Shown: positions 42,902 to 54,669 of the stretch, one piece after another
Numbering within the stretch: the first letter of the stretch is position 1
Layout of the letters: each line of letters starts with the position of its first letter
NCBI GenBank assembly: GCA_027449105.1
Contig: DAIDMG010000001.1
Coordinates: 1-64,000 of the forward strand
Length of the DNA: 64,000 nucleotides
Source of the DNA: Acidiphilium sp.
GTDB lineage: Bacteria > Pseudomonadota > Alphaproteobacteria > Acetobacterales > Acetobacteraceae
Direction: 5' to 3'
Translations under genes and position numbers: made by a program
The notes under the pieces: generated by a model
Seen by the model: only the letters and a program-made list of their open reading frames with translations
The model's database searches: none
What the model was told of the DNA's origin: nothing

Positions 42902-44158
42902 ATGAGCAGTAAGTCTGGAGAACCAAAGAACACGTTGTATTGCTCGTTCTGTGGGAAGTCACAGCACGAGGTCCGCAAGTTGATTGCAGGTCCAACCGTG
43001 TTTATCTGCGACGAGTGTGTCGAACTCTGCATGGACATTATCCGTGAGGAGCATCGCACGCATCTGGTCAAGTCCCGCGATGGCGTGCCCACACCCCGTG
43101 AGATTTGCAAGGTTCTGGATGATTACGTGATTGGACAGGATCTGGCCAAGAAGGTGCTCAGTGTAGCCGTACACAACCACTACAAGCGCCTGGCGCATGC
43201 GCAAAAGAACAACGATATCGAGATTGCGAAGTCCAACATCCTTCTTGTAGGACCAACCGGTTCCGGCAAAACGCTGCTGGCACAGACGCTTGCACGAATC
43301 CTGGACGTGCCGTTCACGATGGCCGATGCGACAACACTGACCGAGGCCGGCTATGTTGGTGAGGATGTCGAAAACATCATCCTCAAATTGTTGCAGGCGG
43401 CCGATTACAATGTCGAGCGCGCACAACGAGGCATTGTCTATATCGACGAGGTCGACAAGATCAGCCGCAAATCTGACAACCCATCAATCACGCGCGACGT
43501 GTCCGGCGAGGGCGTTCAGCAGGCGTTATTGAAGATCATGGAAGGGACCATTGCTTCGGTGCCGCCGCAGGGTGGCCGGAAACATCCGCAGCAGGAGTTT
43601 CTTCAGGTCGATACCACCAACATTCTCTTTATCTGCGGTGGAGCGTTCTCGGGGCTGGAGAAGATCATCGCGCAACGCGGCAAGGGTTCGGCGGTCGGTT
43701 TCGGCGCTGTTGTGCGCAGCCCGGAAGAGCGGCGTACGGGCGAGGTTCTGCGCGAAGTCGAGCCCGAGGATTTGCTTAAATTTGGCCTGATACCCGAGTT
43801 CATTGGCAGGTTGCCCGTGGTGGCGACGCTGGATGATCTTGATGAAGGCGCGTTGATCGAAATTCTGACAAAACCAAAGAACGCGCTGGTTAAGCAATAT
43901 GGCCGACTTTTTGAAATGGAAGGCGTCAAGCTTAATTTTACCGAAGACGCGTTGCGCGTAGTGGCGGCAAGGGCCATCCAGCGAAAAACCGGTGCGCGGG
44001 GATTGCGCTCGATAATGGAACAAATCTTGATCAACACAATGTTCGATCTTCCCGGACTGGACGGCGTTGAGGAAGTCGTGATCAACGGCGAAATCGCCGA
44101 AGGGCGCGCCAATCCATTGTTCCTTTATGGCAAAGAACGCGCCGAGGCAGGGTCCTGA
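42902..44158 (+). CDS. clpX: ATP-dependent Clp protease ATP-binding subunit ClpX
   Basis: Zinc-binding [32 protein letters not shown], Walker [16 protein letters not shown]. Confidence 0.98.
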   Translation: MSSKSGEPKNTLYCSFCGKSQHEVRKLIAGPTVFICDECVELCMDIIREEHRTHLVKSRDGVPTPREICKVLDDYVIGQDLAKKVLSVAVHNHYKRLAHAQKNNDIEIAKSNILLVGPTGSGKTLLAQTLARILDVPFTMADATTLTEAGYVGEDVENIILKLLQAADYNVERAQRGIVYIDEVDKISRKSDNPSITRDVSGEGVQQALLKIMEGTIASVPPQGGRKHPQQEFLQVDTTNILFICGGAFSGLEKIIAQRGKGSAVGFGAVVRSPEERRTGEVLREVEPEDLLKFGLIPEFIGRLPVVATLDDLDEGALIEILTKPKNALVKQYGRLFEMEGVKLNFTEDALRVVAARAIQRKTGARGLRSIMEQILINTMFDLPGLDGVEEVVINGEIAEGRANPLFLYGKERAEAGS

Positions 44159-44321
44159 CCCGAGAGAGGTCTGCGTCGGACGCATTGCCTTGCGACGTGT
44201 GCCAGGTCCATTGTCAAGCCTTCTCAGCGATCCCATATCCTCATCGTTGCCGGGCGTCCCGGAACCGCAATCTGTGCCGCGTTCGGGCAGATCGCGTTGT
44301 TGAAGGAAGGTAAGAAATATT

Positions 44322-46760
44322 ATGTCAGAGACCAGTCGGCCTCCCAGTTCCGTAATCGTGGCGCCGTCACCCCCAAGTGGTGCGCTGCCGGTATTGCCAT
44401 TACGTGATATTGTCGTTTTTCCGCACATGATCGTGCCGTTGTTTGTTGGCCGTGAGAAGTCCGTGCGCGCTCTCGAAGGTGTCATGAAGGACGACAAGCA
44501 GATTCTGCTGGTCGCTCAGAAGAACGCGCAGCAGGATGATCCGCTGGCAGATGATCTCTATGATGTTGGGACCATTTCGACCGTGCTCCAGCTGCTCAAG
44601 CTGCCCGATGGCACGGTAAAAGTATTGGTGGAGGGTGTTCGGCGGGCGCGACTTACGGGCTTCAAGGAGATCGACAGCCACTTTGAAGCGTATGCCGTGC
44701 CTCTTGATGACGATATCGTCACGGGTGCCAAGGAGATAGAAGCGCTTTCGCGCACCGTGGTGGGGCAGTTTGAGCAATACATCAAACTGAACAAGAAAAT
44801 TGCCCCGGAGGTGCTGGTTTCGATCAACCAGATCGATGACCCCTCAAAACTGGCGGATACCGTGGCGAGCCATCTGGCATTGAAAATTGCCGACAAGCAG
44901 GAACTGCTGGCGACGGTGCCGGTTGCGGAGCGGCTGGAGCGGGTCTTTGCTCACATGGAAGCAGAGATCGGCGTCTTGCAGGTCGAGAAGCGGATCCGTA
45001 GCCGGGTCAAGCGGCAGATGGAGAAAACCCAGCGCGAATACTACCTCAATGAGCAGCTCAAAGCGATCCAGAAGGAACTCGGTGAGGGTGAGGAGGGCAA
45101 GGACGAGACCGCCGAGCTGGAAGAGAAGATCAAGGCAACCAAGTTGTCCAAGGAGGCGCGGGACAAGGCTATCGCTGAGCTCAAGAAGCTGAAGACGATG
45201 AGCCCGATGAGTGCTGAGGCCACGGTCGTGCGCAATTATCTTGACTGGGTTCTTGGCATCCCGTGGAAGAAGCGAAGCAAGGTCAAGAACGACATTGTCG
45301 AGGCTGAGGCGGTCCTGAACGCCGACCATTATGGTCTTGACAAGGTCAAGGAGCGAATTCTGGAGTATCTCGCGGTGCAGGCGCGGAGCCCGAAATTGCG
45401 TGGTCCGATCCTGTGTTTGGTGGGACCTCCGGGAGTTGGCAAGACTTCGCTTGGCAAGTCGGTCGCTCGGGCCACCGGGCGCAATTTCGTTCGCATGTCG
45501 TTGGGTGGGGTTCGCGACGAAGCGGAGATCCGGGGGCACAGGCGCACCTACATTGGGTCGATGCCCGGCAAGGTGATTCAGGGCATGAAGAAGGCGAAGA
45601 CCTCGAATCCGCTGTTTCTCCTTGATGAAATCGACAAGCTGGGCGCGGATTGGCGCGGCGATCCGACGTCGGCGCTGCTTGAGGTGCTCGATCCCGAGCA
45701 GAATGCAAACTTCAACGATCACTACCTTGAGGTAGACTACGATCTGTCTGATGTGATGTTCGTGACCACCGCAAACAGCCTCAACATGCCGCAGCCCTTG
45801 CTCGACCGGATGGAGATCATTCGTATCCCGGGATACACGGAGGACGAGAAGATCGAGATTGCCAAGCGGCATTTGATGAAGAAGCAGGCCCAGGCGCATG
45901 GTCTAAAGCCGAACGAATGGCTCGTGTCTGACGACGCGCTGCGAGAACTGATCCGCACGTACACGCGTGAGGCCGGCGTTCGGAATCTGGAACGCGAGCT
46001 GGCAAATCTTGCCCGCAAGGCGGTCAAGGAAATCGTGACCAACAAGATCTCCAAAGTCGAGATCACTACGAAGAATCTGGAGAAGTTCGCGGGCGTGCCG
46101 CGCTTCAGATTCGGTGAGACCGAGGCGGAGGACATGGTAGGCGTTGTGACCGGGCTTGCGTGGACAGAGGTCGGCGGCGAAATTTTAACGATCGAGAGCG
46201 TTCTGCTGCCGGGCAAGGGAAATGTGAAGCAGACCGGCAAGCTTGGCGACGTGATGCAGGAAAGCGTTGCGGCGGCAATTTCATATGTGCGGTCGCGCTC
46301 GCTTCAGTTCGGGATCAAGCCCACGCTGTTCGAGAAGCGCGACATCCACGTGCATGTGCCTGAGGGAGCGACGCCGAAGGATGGGCCTTCGGCGGGAATC
46401 GCAATGGCGACGTCGATTGTTTCCGTGCTGACGGGAATCCCGGTACGTAAGGATATTGCGATGACCGGAGAGATTACGCTTCGCGGGCGCGTATTGCCGA
46501 TTGGCGGCTTGAAGGAAAAGCTGCTGGCAGCTCTTCGGGCGGGAATCGTGACGGTTCTGATTCCCAAGGACAATGAGAAGGATCTGGCGGAAATTCCCGA
46601 TAATGTGAAACAAGCATTGAAAATCGTGCCGGTCTCCCATGTTGATCAGGTTATCACGCAGGCATTGGTGCGAGCGCCGGAACCGATCGCGTGGGAGGAG
46701 CCTGCTGAGGACATAGCAGCTCATGTAACCCCACCGGAGGCGCCCGCTTTGCCTCACTGA
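44322..46760 (+). CDS. lon: Endopeptidase La (Lon)
   Basis: 812 aa; LPVLPLRDIVVFPHMIVPLFVGREKS, GPPGVGKTSLGKSVA, proteolytic PKDGPSAGIAM. Confidence 0.98.
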   Translation: MSETSRPPSSVIVAPSPPSGALPVLPLRDIVVFPHMIVPLFVGREKSVRALEGVMKDDKQILLVAQKNAQQDDPLADDLYDVGTISTVLQLLKLPDGTVKVLVEGVRRARLTGFKEIDSHFEAYAVPLDDDIVTGAKEIEALSRTVVGQFEQYIKLNKKIAPEVLVSINQIDDPSKLADTVASHLALKIADKQELLATVPVAERLERVFAHMEAEIGVLQVEKRIRSRVKRQMEKTQREYYLNEQLKAIQKELGEGEEGKDETAELEEKIKATKLSKEARDKAIAELKKLKTMSPMSAEATVVRNYLDWVLGIPWKKRSKVKNDIVEAEAVLNADHYGLDKVKERILEYLAVQARSPKLRGPILCLVGPPGVGKTSLGKSVARATGRNFVRMSLGGVRDEAEIRGHRRTYIGSMPGKVIQGMKKAKTSNPLFLLDEIDKLGADWRGDPTSALLEVLDPEQNANFNDHYLEVDYDLSDVMFVTTANSLNMPQPLLDRMEIIRIPGYTEDEKIEIAKRHLMKKQAQAHGLKPNEWLVSDDALRELIRTYTREAGVRNLERELANLARKAVKEIVTNKISKVEITTKNLEKFAGVPRFRFGETEAEDMVGVVTGLAWTEVGGEILTIESVLLPGKGNVKQTGKLGDVMQESVAAAISYVRSRSLQFGIKPTLFEKRDIHVHVPEGATPKDGPSAGIAMATSIVSVLTGIPVRKDIAMTGEITLRGRVLPIGGLKEKLLAALRAGIVTVLIPKDNEKDLAEIPDNVKQALKIVPVSHVDQVITQALVRAPEPIAWEEPAEDIAAHVTPPEAPALPH

Positions 46761-46773
46761 CCCGGTTTTTGTT

Positions 46774-46822
46774 AAATTGTGTGCAATTTCGAACGGCGCG
46801 CGTGGGATTTGCGCGCCGTTCG
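46774..46822. other. Two back-to-back hairpins in the lon-hupB intergenic region
   Basis: AAATTG-TGTG-CAATTT (46774-46789) directly followed by CGAACGGCGCGC-N9-GCGCGCCGTTCG (46790-46822), 12-bp perfect stem, no U tract. Confidence 0.8.
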
Positions 46823-46946
46823 CGTTGACGAAGGGGAATCAGGGCCTCTACTGTACCGCCGCAGTCGGAGAGACTTTCCGGGCTGCTCGCAGATGCGGGG
46901 GCGAGGATAAGGGGCTCGCGACTTCGTTATATTTGGGAGACTCAAA

Positions 46947-47219
46947 GTGAACAAAATGGATCTTGTCGCCGATGTGGCGGAGCAGGTGGATCTTTCAAAG
47001 GCGAAGGCCGCCGAAGTGGTTGATGCGGTATTCGCGGCCATCGAGAGCGCTCTCAAGAAGAAGCAGGAAGTCCGCCTCGTTGGCTTTGGAACGTTCGCGA
47101 CAGCAACGCGTAAGGCTGGCACGGGCCGCAATCCGCGGACCGGGGAGGAAATCAAGATTCCGGCATCGACGTCTGTTCGGTTTAAGCCCGGGAAGACCCT
47201 CAAGGACGCGGTAAACTGA
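46947..47219 (+). CDS. hupB: HU family DNA-binding protein
   Basis: MNKMDLVADVAEQVDLSKAKAAEVVDAVF, GFGTFATATRKAGTGRNPRTGEEIKIPAS. Confidence 0.97.
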   Translation: MNKMDLVADVAEQVDLSKAKAAEVVDAVFAAIESALKKKQEVRLVGFGTFATATRKAGTGRNPRTGEEIKIPASTSVRFKPGKTLKDAVN

Positions 47220-47264
47220 TTTTGTAGCCGCGCGACGATGCGCGGCGCATGGCGGCATTAGAGC

Positions 47265-47295
47265 CCCGAATTGCTGTAGTAATTCGGGAGTTTTT
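47265..47295 (+). terminator. Rho-independent terminator after hupB
   Basis: CCCGAATT-N8-AATTCGGG followed by AGTTTTT. Confidence 0.85.
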
Positions 47296-47314
47296 CCCAC
47301 GTCTGATTGCTTTT

Positions 47315-47386
47315 GGGCGGTTAGCTCAGCGGTAGAGCGTCTCGTTTACACCGAGAGGGTCGGCGGTTCGAATCCGTCACCGCCCA
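47315..47386 (+). tRNA. tRNA-Val (anticodon TAC)
   Basis: GGGCGGT/ACCGCCC acceptor, TCTCG-TTTACAC-CGAGA anticodon arm, GGTTCGAATCC T loop. Confidence 0.96.
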
Positions 47387-47451
47387 TTCAATTTCGGCAG
47401 ATCGGCTGGCTTGACGGCATGGGGGGTGCGATCTACTAGCCTTCGCATCGC

Positions 47452-47528
<77 letters not shown>

Positions 47529-47715
47529 TCGCGAATAAGAAAAGACGTGCGGCCGGTTGTTCGGAATGTCCGAACGAGGTATCGTGCAGGGGTGGATCGT
47601 CGCGGCAGGCTGGTTTTGTCGCGCCATGTGGATGTGCGGTGGGGGAAGCAATTGTACCGGCGCTTACGTCCGGTGTCGCTTCTGAGGCGTTACTCAGATT
47701 GAGGAGTGATGAGCG

Positions 47716-48081
47716 GTGCAACCCATCTTGGACCAATATTTTCCAATCCTCGTGTTTTTCGCTATCGCTGCGGGGATAGGGTTCGCCTTCGTTTTGGGTT
47801 CGTTCCTGGCGGCGCGGCAGAATCCGTATGCCGCCAAGCTGTCCGCCTATGAGTGTGGCTTTCCGGCGTTTGATGACGCTCGTCGACGCTTTGATGTCCG
47901 CTACTATCTGGTGGCCATTCTGTTTATCATTTTTGACGTCGAGATTGCGTTTCTGTTTCCGTGGGCGGTCAGCCTGTCGCACATCGGCATGTTCGGGTTT
48001 TGGACGATGATCGGTTTCCTGGCGATCCTGGCAATCGGGTTTGTTTATGAGTGGCGGAAAGGCGCTCTGGATTGGAGTTGA
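47716..48081 (+). CDS. nuoA: NADH-quinone oxidoreductase subunit A (GTG start)
   Basis: [43 protein letters not shown]. Confidence 0.97.
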   Translation: MQPILDQYFPILVFFAIAAGIGFAFVLGSFLAARQNPYAAKLSAYECGFPAFDDARRRFDVRYYLVAILFIIFDVEIAFLFPWAVSLSHIGMFGFWTMIGFLAILAIGFVYEWRKGALDWS

Positions 48082-48122
48082 GATCAGTGCGTTCTGGGGC
48101 CGAAGCAGGATTGAGGAGCACG

Positions 48123-48680
48123 ATGAAAATGGACGGTGCGCAACTTGCGTGGAACACGCAACAGCTTGAGCCGGGGGAAGAGCAGGAAGCGGTGGTCCGC
48201 GCGATCACTGGAGAAATTGCCGGCAAGGGCTTCGTGGTTGCCAATCTCGACCGCGTTGTGAACTGGGCGCGTACGGGCAGTCTCTGGCCGATGACTTTTG
48301 GCTTGGCCTGCTGCGCGATCGAGATGATCCACGCATACATGCCTCGCTGGGACCTTGATCGACTCGGAATTATCCCCCGCAATTCGCCCCGCCAGAGCGA
48401 CGTGATGATCGTTGCTGGGACTCTGACCAACAAGATGGCGCCAGCCTTGCGGCGCGTTTACGATCAGATGCCGGAACCGCGCTGGGTGATTTCGATGGGG
48501 AGTTGTGCCAATGGCGGCGGCTATTACCATTACTCCTATTCGGTCGTTCGTGGCTGTGATCGGGTTGTTCCCGTCGATATCTACGTGCCAGGGTGCCCGC
48601 CCACTGCGGAGGCGCTGGTCTACGGGATTCTGCAGTTACAGAAGAAGATTCGCCGGACCGGGACAATCATTCGTGGCTGA
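48123..48680 (+). CDS. nuoB: NADH-quinone oxidoreductase subunit B
   Basis: [53 protein letters not shown]; start corrected from 48051. Confidence 0.98.
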   Translation: MKMDGAQLAWNTQQLEPGEEQEAVVRAITGEIAGKGFVVANLDRVVNWARTGSLWPMTFGLACCAIEMIHAYMPRWDLDRLGIIPRNSPRQSDVMIVAGTLTNKMAPALRRVYDQMPEPRWVISMGSCANGGGYYHYSYSVVRGCDRVVPVDIYVPGCPPTAEALVYGILQLQKKIRRTGTIIRG

Positions 48681-48689
48681 GTAAGAATA

Positions 48690-49328
48690 ATGAGCGAACA
48701 ACAAGAGGCCGGGATGGCTGGCTCTACCGCTGATCCCTTCAATGATGTGCTGCTTTCGCTGACGGGGGTGACGAAGGTCCTCATGGAACGGGACGAGCGG
48801 GTCGCGCATGTTGACCGTGCCAGGCTGCTCTCCGTGATGGAGATTTTGAAGACGGATCCCAGGTTTTCATATGAGCAGTGCATGGACGTGTGCGGTGTCG
48901 ATTGGCCTGACCGGACTGAACGTTTCGATGTCGTCTATCAGCTGTTGTCGCTAACGCGCAACGATCGGTTGCGCGTAATTGTTACCACTGATGAAGAACA
49001 GCTCGTACCGAGCGTGACACCTATTTGGTCAGGCGCTTGCTGGTGGGAACGCGAGGTTTGGGATCTGTTTGGCGTGCGATTCGATGGACTTGTGGACCAT
49101 CGCCGCATCCTTACGGATTACGGATTTGAAGGGCACCCGTTGCGTAAGGATTTCCCGCTCACGGGCCACGTCGAGGTGCGGTACGACGAGGATGAGAAGC
49201 GGGTGGTTTATGATCGCGTTGCGTTAACGCAGGAGTTTCGGCAGTTTGACTTTCTTTCGCCTTGGGAGGCGGTCACGACCCTGCCGGGCGACGAAAAAGC
49301 CATACGCAAGGCAGGTTCTTCGTCATGA
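48690..49328 (+). CDS. nuoC: NADH-quinone oxidoreductase subunit C
   Basis: [62 protein letters not shown]. Confidence 0.97.
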   Translation: MSEQQEAGMAGSTADPFNDVLLSLTGVTKVLMERDERVAHVDRARLLSVMEILKTDPRFSYEQCMDVCGVDWPDRTERFDVVYQLLSLTRNDRLRVIVTTDEEQLVPSVTPIWSGACWWEREVWDLFGVRFDGLVDHRRILTDYGFEGHPLRKDFPLTGHVEVRYDEDEKRVVYDRVALTQEFRQFDFLSPWEAVTTLPGDEKAIRKAGSSS

Positions 49329-50536
49329 GCAATGTTTCGGAACAATCGACCCCGGCGTACGATTTTGCGGTAACGGACCGGCATACGGTTAACTTCGGCC
49401 CACAGCACCCGTCGACGCATGGTGTTCTGCGGTTGATCATGGAACTTGATGGTGAGACCGTGGAGCGTGCCGACCCGCATATTGGCCTGCTGCACCGTGG
49501 CACTGAAAAGCTGATCGAATACAAATCCTATCTTCAGGCCGTGCCGTATTTCGATCGACTTGATTACGTATCTGCAATGAATTGTGAATATGCGTTCGCG
49601 CTTGCAACGGAAAAGCTTCTGGATGTCGTTGCGCCGGATCGTGCGCAATGGATCCGCGTGATGTTTTCGGAAATTACGCGCATTCTGAATCATATTCAGA
49701 ACACGGTGCATCTAGCGCTCGATATTGGTGCCCAGACTCCAAGCCTTTGGGGTTACGAAGAGCGCGAAAAGCTGCTTGAGTTCTACGAAGCGGTTTCTGG
49801 CGCGCGATTTCATGCAAACTATTTTCGTCCGGGTGGTGTGGCAAAAGATCTTCCCGATGGACTCGCCGAAAGAATTTGGGATTGGACCGAGAAATTCCCG
49901 AAATTCGTTGATGACGTGGAAGGGTTGCTGACCGAAAATCGTATCGTCAAACAGCGACTCGTGGATATCGGAGTCATTTCAGTTTCCGATGCGCTCGGCA
50001 TGGGGTTTGCGGGGCCGAATTTACGGGCTTGCGGTGTGCCCTGGGATCTGCGTCGGTCGCGACCCTATGACAAATATTCGGAGGTCGATTTCGCGATTCC
50101 TGTCGGAAAGCACGGAGATTGCTACGATCGCTATCTCGTGCGCATTCACGAAATGCGAGAAAGCGCGAAGATCATTCGCCAGGCTCTCCAGAAATTGCCG
50201 GTGGGTCCGGTGAAGATCCAGGACAGCAAGATTGCGTCACCCAAGCGGTCGGAGATGAAACGTTCGATGGAAGCAATGATCCATCATTTCAAACTATACT
50301 CCGAGGGTTTTCATGTGCCGGCTGGCGCCACGTATACCGCCGTGGAGGCGTCAAAGGGTGAGTTTGGTGTCTATCTGATCGCCGACGGGACGAATCATCC
50401 ATATCGGTGTAAAATCAGGCCGACCGGATTTGGTCATCTGCAGGCAATGGACTTGCTTACAAGGGGACATATGCTTGCTGATGCAATCGCAATTCTTGGA
50501 TCGATCGACGTCGTATTTGGTGAAGTGGATCGTTGA
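49325..50536 (+). CDS. nuoD: NADH-quinone oxidoreductase subunit D
   Basis: [41 protein letters not shown]. Confidence 0.98.
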   Translation: MSNVSEQSTPAYDFAVTDRHTVNFGPQHPSTHGVLRLIMELDGETVERADPHIGLLHRGTEKLIEYKSYLQAVPYFDRLDYVSAMNCEYAFALATEKLLDVVAPDRAQWIRVMFSEITRILNHIQNTVHLALDIGAQTPSLWGYEEREKLLEFYEAVSGARFHANYFRPGGVAKDLPDGLAERIWDWTEKFPKFVDDVEGLLTENRIVKQRLVDIGVISVSDALGMGFAGPNLRACGVPWDLRRSRPYDKYSEVDFAIPVGKHGDCYDRYLVRIHEMRESAKIIRQALQKLPVGPVKIQDSKIASPKRSEMKRSMEAMIHHFKLYSEGFHVPAGATYTAVEASKGEFGVYLIADGTNHPYRCKIRPTGFGHLQAMDLLTRGHMLADAIAILGSIDVVFGEVDR

Positions 50537-50538
50537 CG

Positions 50539-51147
50539 ATGAGTGTGCCTGTGCAACCCGACCAATTCGCATTCGACGAAAAAAGCAGCGCGGAGATTCC
50601 GTCAATTATGGCGCGGTATCCCCAGGGTAAACAGGCAAGTGCGGTGATGCCCCTACTTGACCTGGCGCAAAGGCAGATGGCCCGTGTTACCGGGCGCGCT
50701 TGGGTGCCGCGCGTGGCAATGGATGCGGTCGCTGATCTGATCGGTGTCCCCAAGATTCGCGTCTACGAAATTGCAAGCTTCTACACGATGTTTCATCTCG
50801 GGCCGGTCGGTCCAAATCATCTTCAGGTTTGCACGACGACACCGTGTTGGCTGCGAGGATCGGATGCCGTGCATGCAGCGTGCCGCGCCGCTGCCGATAC
50901 CGACCCCGATCTGTTTACTGTTGAAGAAGTCGAATGCCTTGGCGCGTGCGTCAATGCGCCAGTGCTCATGATCAATGATCAGCTTTACGAGGATCTTGAT
51001 GGGGAGCGGACGGAGGCGGTGCTGAACGCGATCCGTCGCGGTGAAAAGCCGGAACCCGGCTCCACCGCCGGTCGCCACGGGTCGGCGCCGGAGGGCGGCC
51101 CCACGACCTTGTTTGCCACTGATGCCAGCGAACGGACCGACGCCTGA
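50539..51147 (+). CDS. nuoE: NADH-quinone oxidoreductase subunit E
   Basis: [50 protein letters not shown]. Confidence 0.97.
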   Translation: MSVPVQPDQFAFDEKSSAEIPSIMARYPQGKQASAVMPLLDLAQRQMARVTGRAWVPRVAMDAVADLIGVPKIRVYEIASFYTMFHLGPVGPNHLQVCTTTPCWLRGSDAVHAACRAAADTDPDLFTVEEVECLGACVNAPVLMINDQLYEDLDGERTEAVLNAIRRGEKPEPGSTAGRHGSAPEGGPTTLFATDASERTDA

Positions 51148-52442
51148 TGTTAAGCGATAAGGATAGGATTTTCACGAACCTCTACGGGCTGCACGATTGG
51201 AGGCTTCGGGGCGCCCGAGCGCGCGGCGACTGGGACGGCACGGCGGCGATCATCGCGCGTGGCCGCGATGCGATTGTGGAGGAGGTTAAGGCGTCCGGCC
51301 TGCGCGGTCGCGGGGGGGCTGGTTTCCCCACCGGCCTGAAATGGTCCTTTATGCCGAAGCAAAGCGATGGGCGACCAAGCTACCTCGTCATCAATGCGGA
51401 TGAGGGCGAGCCGGGGACGTGCAAGGACCGCGACATTCTTCGGTACGATCCACACAAGCTGATAGAAGGGTGTCTGCTTGCCGGCGCTGGCATGGGCGCT
51501 AACGCGGCATACATCTACGTTCGAGGCGAGTTTCACCAGGAATATCGCAACCTGCAGGCGGCGATCGATGAAGCCTACCAGGCGGGTTTGATTGGCACAA
51601 ACGCCTGCCGTTCGGGTTTCGACTTTGATATTCACGTGCATCGCGGTGCCGGCGCTTATATTTGTGGCGAGGAATCCGCACTGCTGGAGAGCATTGAGGG
51701 CAAAAAGGGAATGCCCCGGATGAAGCCGCCATTTCCGGCGGCGATCGGCCTGTATGGCTGCCCAACAACGGTCAACAACGTTGAAACGATCGCCGTAGTT
51801 CCGACAATTCTGCGACGCGGCGCAGCATGGTTTTCGGCGCTCGGCCGGCCGAAGAATACGGGAACCAAGATTTTCTGCATTTCGGGGCATGTCAACAGGC
51901 CGTGTAACGTGGAGGAAGAGATGGGTATTCCTCTACGGGACTTGATCGAGAAACATGCCGGCGGAGTCCGGGGAGGTTGGGACAATCTGCTGGCCATCAT
52001 CCCTGGGGGCTCGTCCGTACCGGTCCTGCCAAAGTCCATCTGCGATTCGGTTTTGATGGATTACGACAGCTTGCGTGACGCGCGCAGCGGATTGGGAACG
52101 GCGGCGGTTATCGTGATGGATCGATCAACTGACTTGATACGCGCCATTGCGCGCCTCTCCGCTTTTTATAAGCACGAAAGCTGTGGCCAGTGCACACCAT
52201 GCCGCGAAGGTACCGGATGGATGATGAGGGTCATGAATCGATTGGTTGAAGGGCGTGCCGAGATCGCAGAAATCGACCTTCTGGAGCAAGTGACGCGGCA
52301 GGTCGAAGGTCACACGATTTGTGCCTTGGGCGACGCTGCGGCGTGGCCGATCCAAGGACTCCTGCGTCATTTTAGGCCGATGGTAGAAGTGCGTATCGCC
52401 AACTACCACAGTCGGGACACGCGCCGCGTGGCAGCGGAGTGA
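51147..52442 (+). CDS. nuoF: NADH-quinone oxidoreductase subunit F
   Basis: [49 protein letters not shown]. Confidence 0.98.
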   Translation: MLSDKDRIFTNLYGLHDWRLRGARARGDWDGTAAIIARGRDAIVEEVKASGLRGRGGAGFPTGLKWSFMPKQSDGRPSYLVINADEGEPGTCKDRDILRYDPHKLIEGCLLAGAGMGANAAYIYVRGEFHQEYRNLQAAIDEAYQAGLIGTNACRSGFDFDIHVHRGAGAYICGEESALLESIEGKKGMPRMKPPFPAAIGLYGCPTTVNNVETIAVVPTILRRGAAWFSALGRPKNTGTKIFCISGHVNRPCNVEEEMGIPLRDLIEKHAGGVRGGWDNLLAIIPGGSSVPVLPKSICDSVLMDYDSLRDARSGLGTAAVIVMDRSTDLIRAIARLSAFYKHESCGQCTPCREGTGWMMRVMNRLVEGRAEIAEIDLLEQVTRQVEGHTICALGDAAAWPIQGLLRHFRPMVEVRIANYHSRDTRRVAAE

Positions 52443-52455
52443 CGAGGTAGCACAA

Positions 52456-52605
52456 ATGCGGTGTACGGAACTTGGCAAGGGCTCGCGGACTGCCCGCTTC
52501 GGTCTCCTTGGCTTTGATTTTGTCAAAGCGAAGCGAGGGTGCGCAGCCTCGGCTGAATCCGCAGTGAAGGGCCGCTTTATTGACACCAACAGGAAGCAAG
52601 GCTGA
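52456..52605 (+). CDS. Candidate 49-aa small protein between nuoF and nuoG
   Basis: ATG preceded by GAGGT at 7-nt spacing; MRCTELGKGSRTARFGLLGFDFVKAKRGCAASAESAVKGRFIDTNRKQG; stop overlaps the nuoG ATG (TGATG). Confidence 0.4.
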   Translation: MRCTELGKGSRTARFGLLGFDFVKAKRGCAASAESAVKGRFIDTNRKQG

Positions 52606-54665
52606 TGGCGAAGGTCACGATCGACGGCATCGAAATTGAGGTACCGAACGGTTTCACAGTGCTGCAGGCTGCGGAAGCGGCAGGGCGCGAAATTCCCCGC
52701 TTCTGCTACCATGACCGGCTTTCCATCGCCGGAAATTGCCGAATGTGCCTCGTCGAGATCGAGAAAATGCCAAAGCCCGTGGCCTCCTGTGGTCAGCCCG
52801 TCGCGGATGGCATGGTGATCTCCACCGACTCCGAGAAGATTCGCGAGGCCCGCCGCGGAGTGATGGAGTTCCTGCTTATTAATCATCCGCTCGATTGCCC
52901 GATCTGCGACCAGGGTGGCGAATGCGATTTGCAGGACGAAGCGCTAGGGTATGGGAGAAGTTACTCGCGCTATCACGAGCCTAAACGAGCGGTTAGCGAA
53001 AAATATCTTGGCCCGCTGGTCAAGACCGTTATGACGCGGTGTATCCACTGCACGCGTTGTGTCCGCTTTCTTGCGGAAATTGCCGGGGTGCCCGAGCTTG
53101 GCGCGGTGTCGCGCGGCGAGTCCATGGAAATCACCAACTACATCGAGCGGGGACTGAGCTCGGAACTCTCGGGAAACATTATTGACCTTTGTCCCGTGGG
53201 CGCATTGACATCAAAACCCTACGCGTTCACGGCCCGAGCCTGGGAGCTAAACAAGGTCGACAGTATCGATGTTTTGGACGCCATCGGGACCAATATTCGC
53301 GTTGACTCGAGGGGAGGCGAGGTTCTGCGGATACTGCCGCGCCTCAATGACGGGGTGAACGAAGAATGGCTGGCGGACAAGGGTCGTTTTGCCATCGACG
53401 GGAACAAGCGCCGGCGCCTGGACCGGCCGTGGGTCCGTGAGGCGGGCAAGCTCCGCCCGGCGACTTGGCAGGAAGCGTTTGCGGCTATCGCGCGACGGCT
53501 CGAGGGTCTGACCGGTGACCGTATTGGCGCAATCGCCGGCGATCTTTGCGACGCTGAAAGCATGTTTGCGTTGAAGACGCTGATGCAATCGTTGGGATCG
53601 CGAAACTTGGATTGCCGTCAGGACGGGGCTTTTCTCGACCCGTCGAGGCGGGCATTCTATTTGTTCAATACGACGATCGCCGGTCTGGATGAAGCTGACG
53701 CGTTGCTCATTATTGGAGCGAACCCGCGTCGGGAAGCGCCGGTTCTGAATGCGAGAATACGGCGGCGGTGGATGGAACTAAGCCAGTTCGAAGTCGGGCT
53801 GATCGGTGCCGACGTCGATTTGACCTATCCTGCCGAGCGGCTTGGATCTGATCCATCCGTCATTGCGGCTCTGCGCACAGGGAGTGTGGATTTTGCCCGG
53901 AAGCTTGAAGCTGCCAAGAAACCAGCGGTGATTCTCGGGTATTCTGCTTTAATGCGACCGGATGGCGCGGCGCTTCTTGCCGCTGCCTGGCGGCTTGCCC
54001 TGCATTTCAACATGATCAGGGCCGACTGGAATGGCTTCAATGTCTTGCATCGGGCAGCGGCTCGAGTTGGTGGTCTTGATTTGGGCTTTGTTCCGCAGGA
54101 GGGTGGGCAGAGCGCCTCGCAGATGCTGGTTGGAGGGGTCGATGCGCTGTGGTTGCTCGGGGCAGACGAAATCGATGCGGCCAAAATACCTGCCAATACC
54201 TACGTGATTTACCAGGGGCACCACGGTGACCGCGGCGCGGCACGTGCCGACGTGATCTTGCCAGGATCGACCTATCTCGAGAAGCCCGGGCTTTACGTCA
54301 ACCTCGAGGGACGGGTGCAGGAAGCTGCGCGGGCGATCTTTCCGCCAGGGGAGGCGCGCGAGGATTGGGCCATTATTCGGGCTTTCAGCGATGTTGTGGG
54401 GAAGACGCTACCTTTCAATGACATGAAGGAGGCGCGTGAATCGCTGGTAAACGCCTGTCCGGTCTTTGGAGAGATTGGCACCTTACGCCGGCTTGCAACG
54501 CTCGACACGACGCCTCCTGCGGGAGACCCTGATGCGGTTTCGTCAGAGCCGCTGGTGGAGCCGTTTGAGAACTACTACCAGACTGATCCGATCAGTAGGG
54601 CAAGCCCGACGATGGCGCGCTGTGTTGACGAGATCCTGTCGCCTGGCCGCGCTGCGGCGGAGTAA
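52605..54665 (+). CDS. nuoG: NADH-quinone oxidoreductase subunit G
   Basis: Fe-S ligand motifs [46 protein letters not shown]. Confidence 0.98.
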   Translation: MAKVTIDGIEIEVPNGFTVLQAAEAAGREIPRFCYHDRLSIAGNCRMCLVEIEKMPKPVASCGQPVADGMVISTDSEKIREARRGVMEFLLINHPLDCPICDQGGECDLQDEALGYGRSYSRYHEPKRAVSEKYLGPLVKTVMTRCIHCTRCVRFLAEIAGVPELGAVSRGESMEITNYIERGLSSELSGNIIDLCPVGALTSKPYAFTARAWELNKVDSIDVLDAIGTNIRVDSRGGEVLRILPRLNDGVNEEWLADKGRFAIDGNKRRRLDRPWVREAGKLRPATWQEAFAAIARRLEGLTGDRIGAIAGDLCDAESMFALKTLMQSLGSRNLDCRQDGAFLDPSRRAFYLFNTTIAGLDEADALLIIGANPRREAPVLNARIRRRWMELSQFEVGLIGADVDLTYPAERLGSDPSVIAALRTGSVDFARKLEAAKKPAVILGYSALMRPDGAALLAAAWRLALHFNMIRADWNGFNVLHRAAARVGGLDLGFVPQEGGQSASQMLVGGVDALWLLGADEIDAAKIPANTYVIYQGHHGDRGAARADVILPGSTYLEKPGLYVNLEGRVQEAARAIFPPGEAREDWAIIRAFSDVVGKTLPFNDMKEARESLVNACPVFGEIGTLRRLATLDTTPPAGDPDAVSSEPLVEPFENYYQTDPISRASPTMARCVDEILSPGRAAAE

Positions 54666-54669
54666 AATC

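Noticed and set aside
43526-44497. 323-aa minus-strand ORF
   Set aside because: Shadow ORF antisense to clpX and the start of lon
44844-45899. 351-aa minus-strand ORF
   Set aside because: Shadow ORF fully antisense to lon; composition is low-complexity Leu/Arg, no motifs
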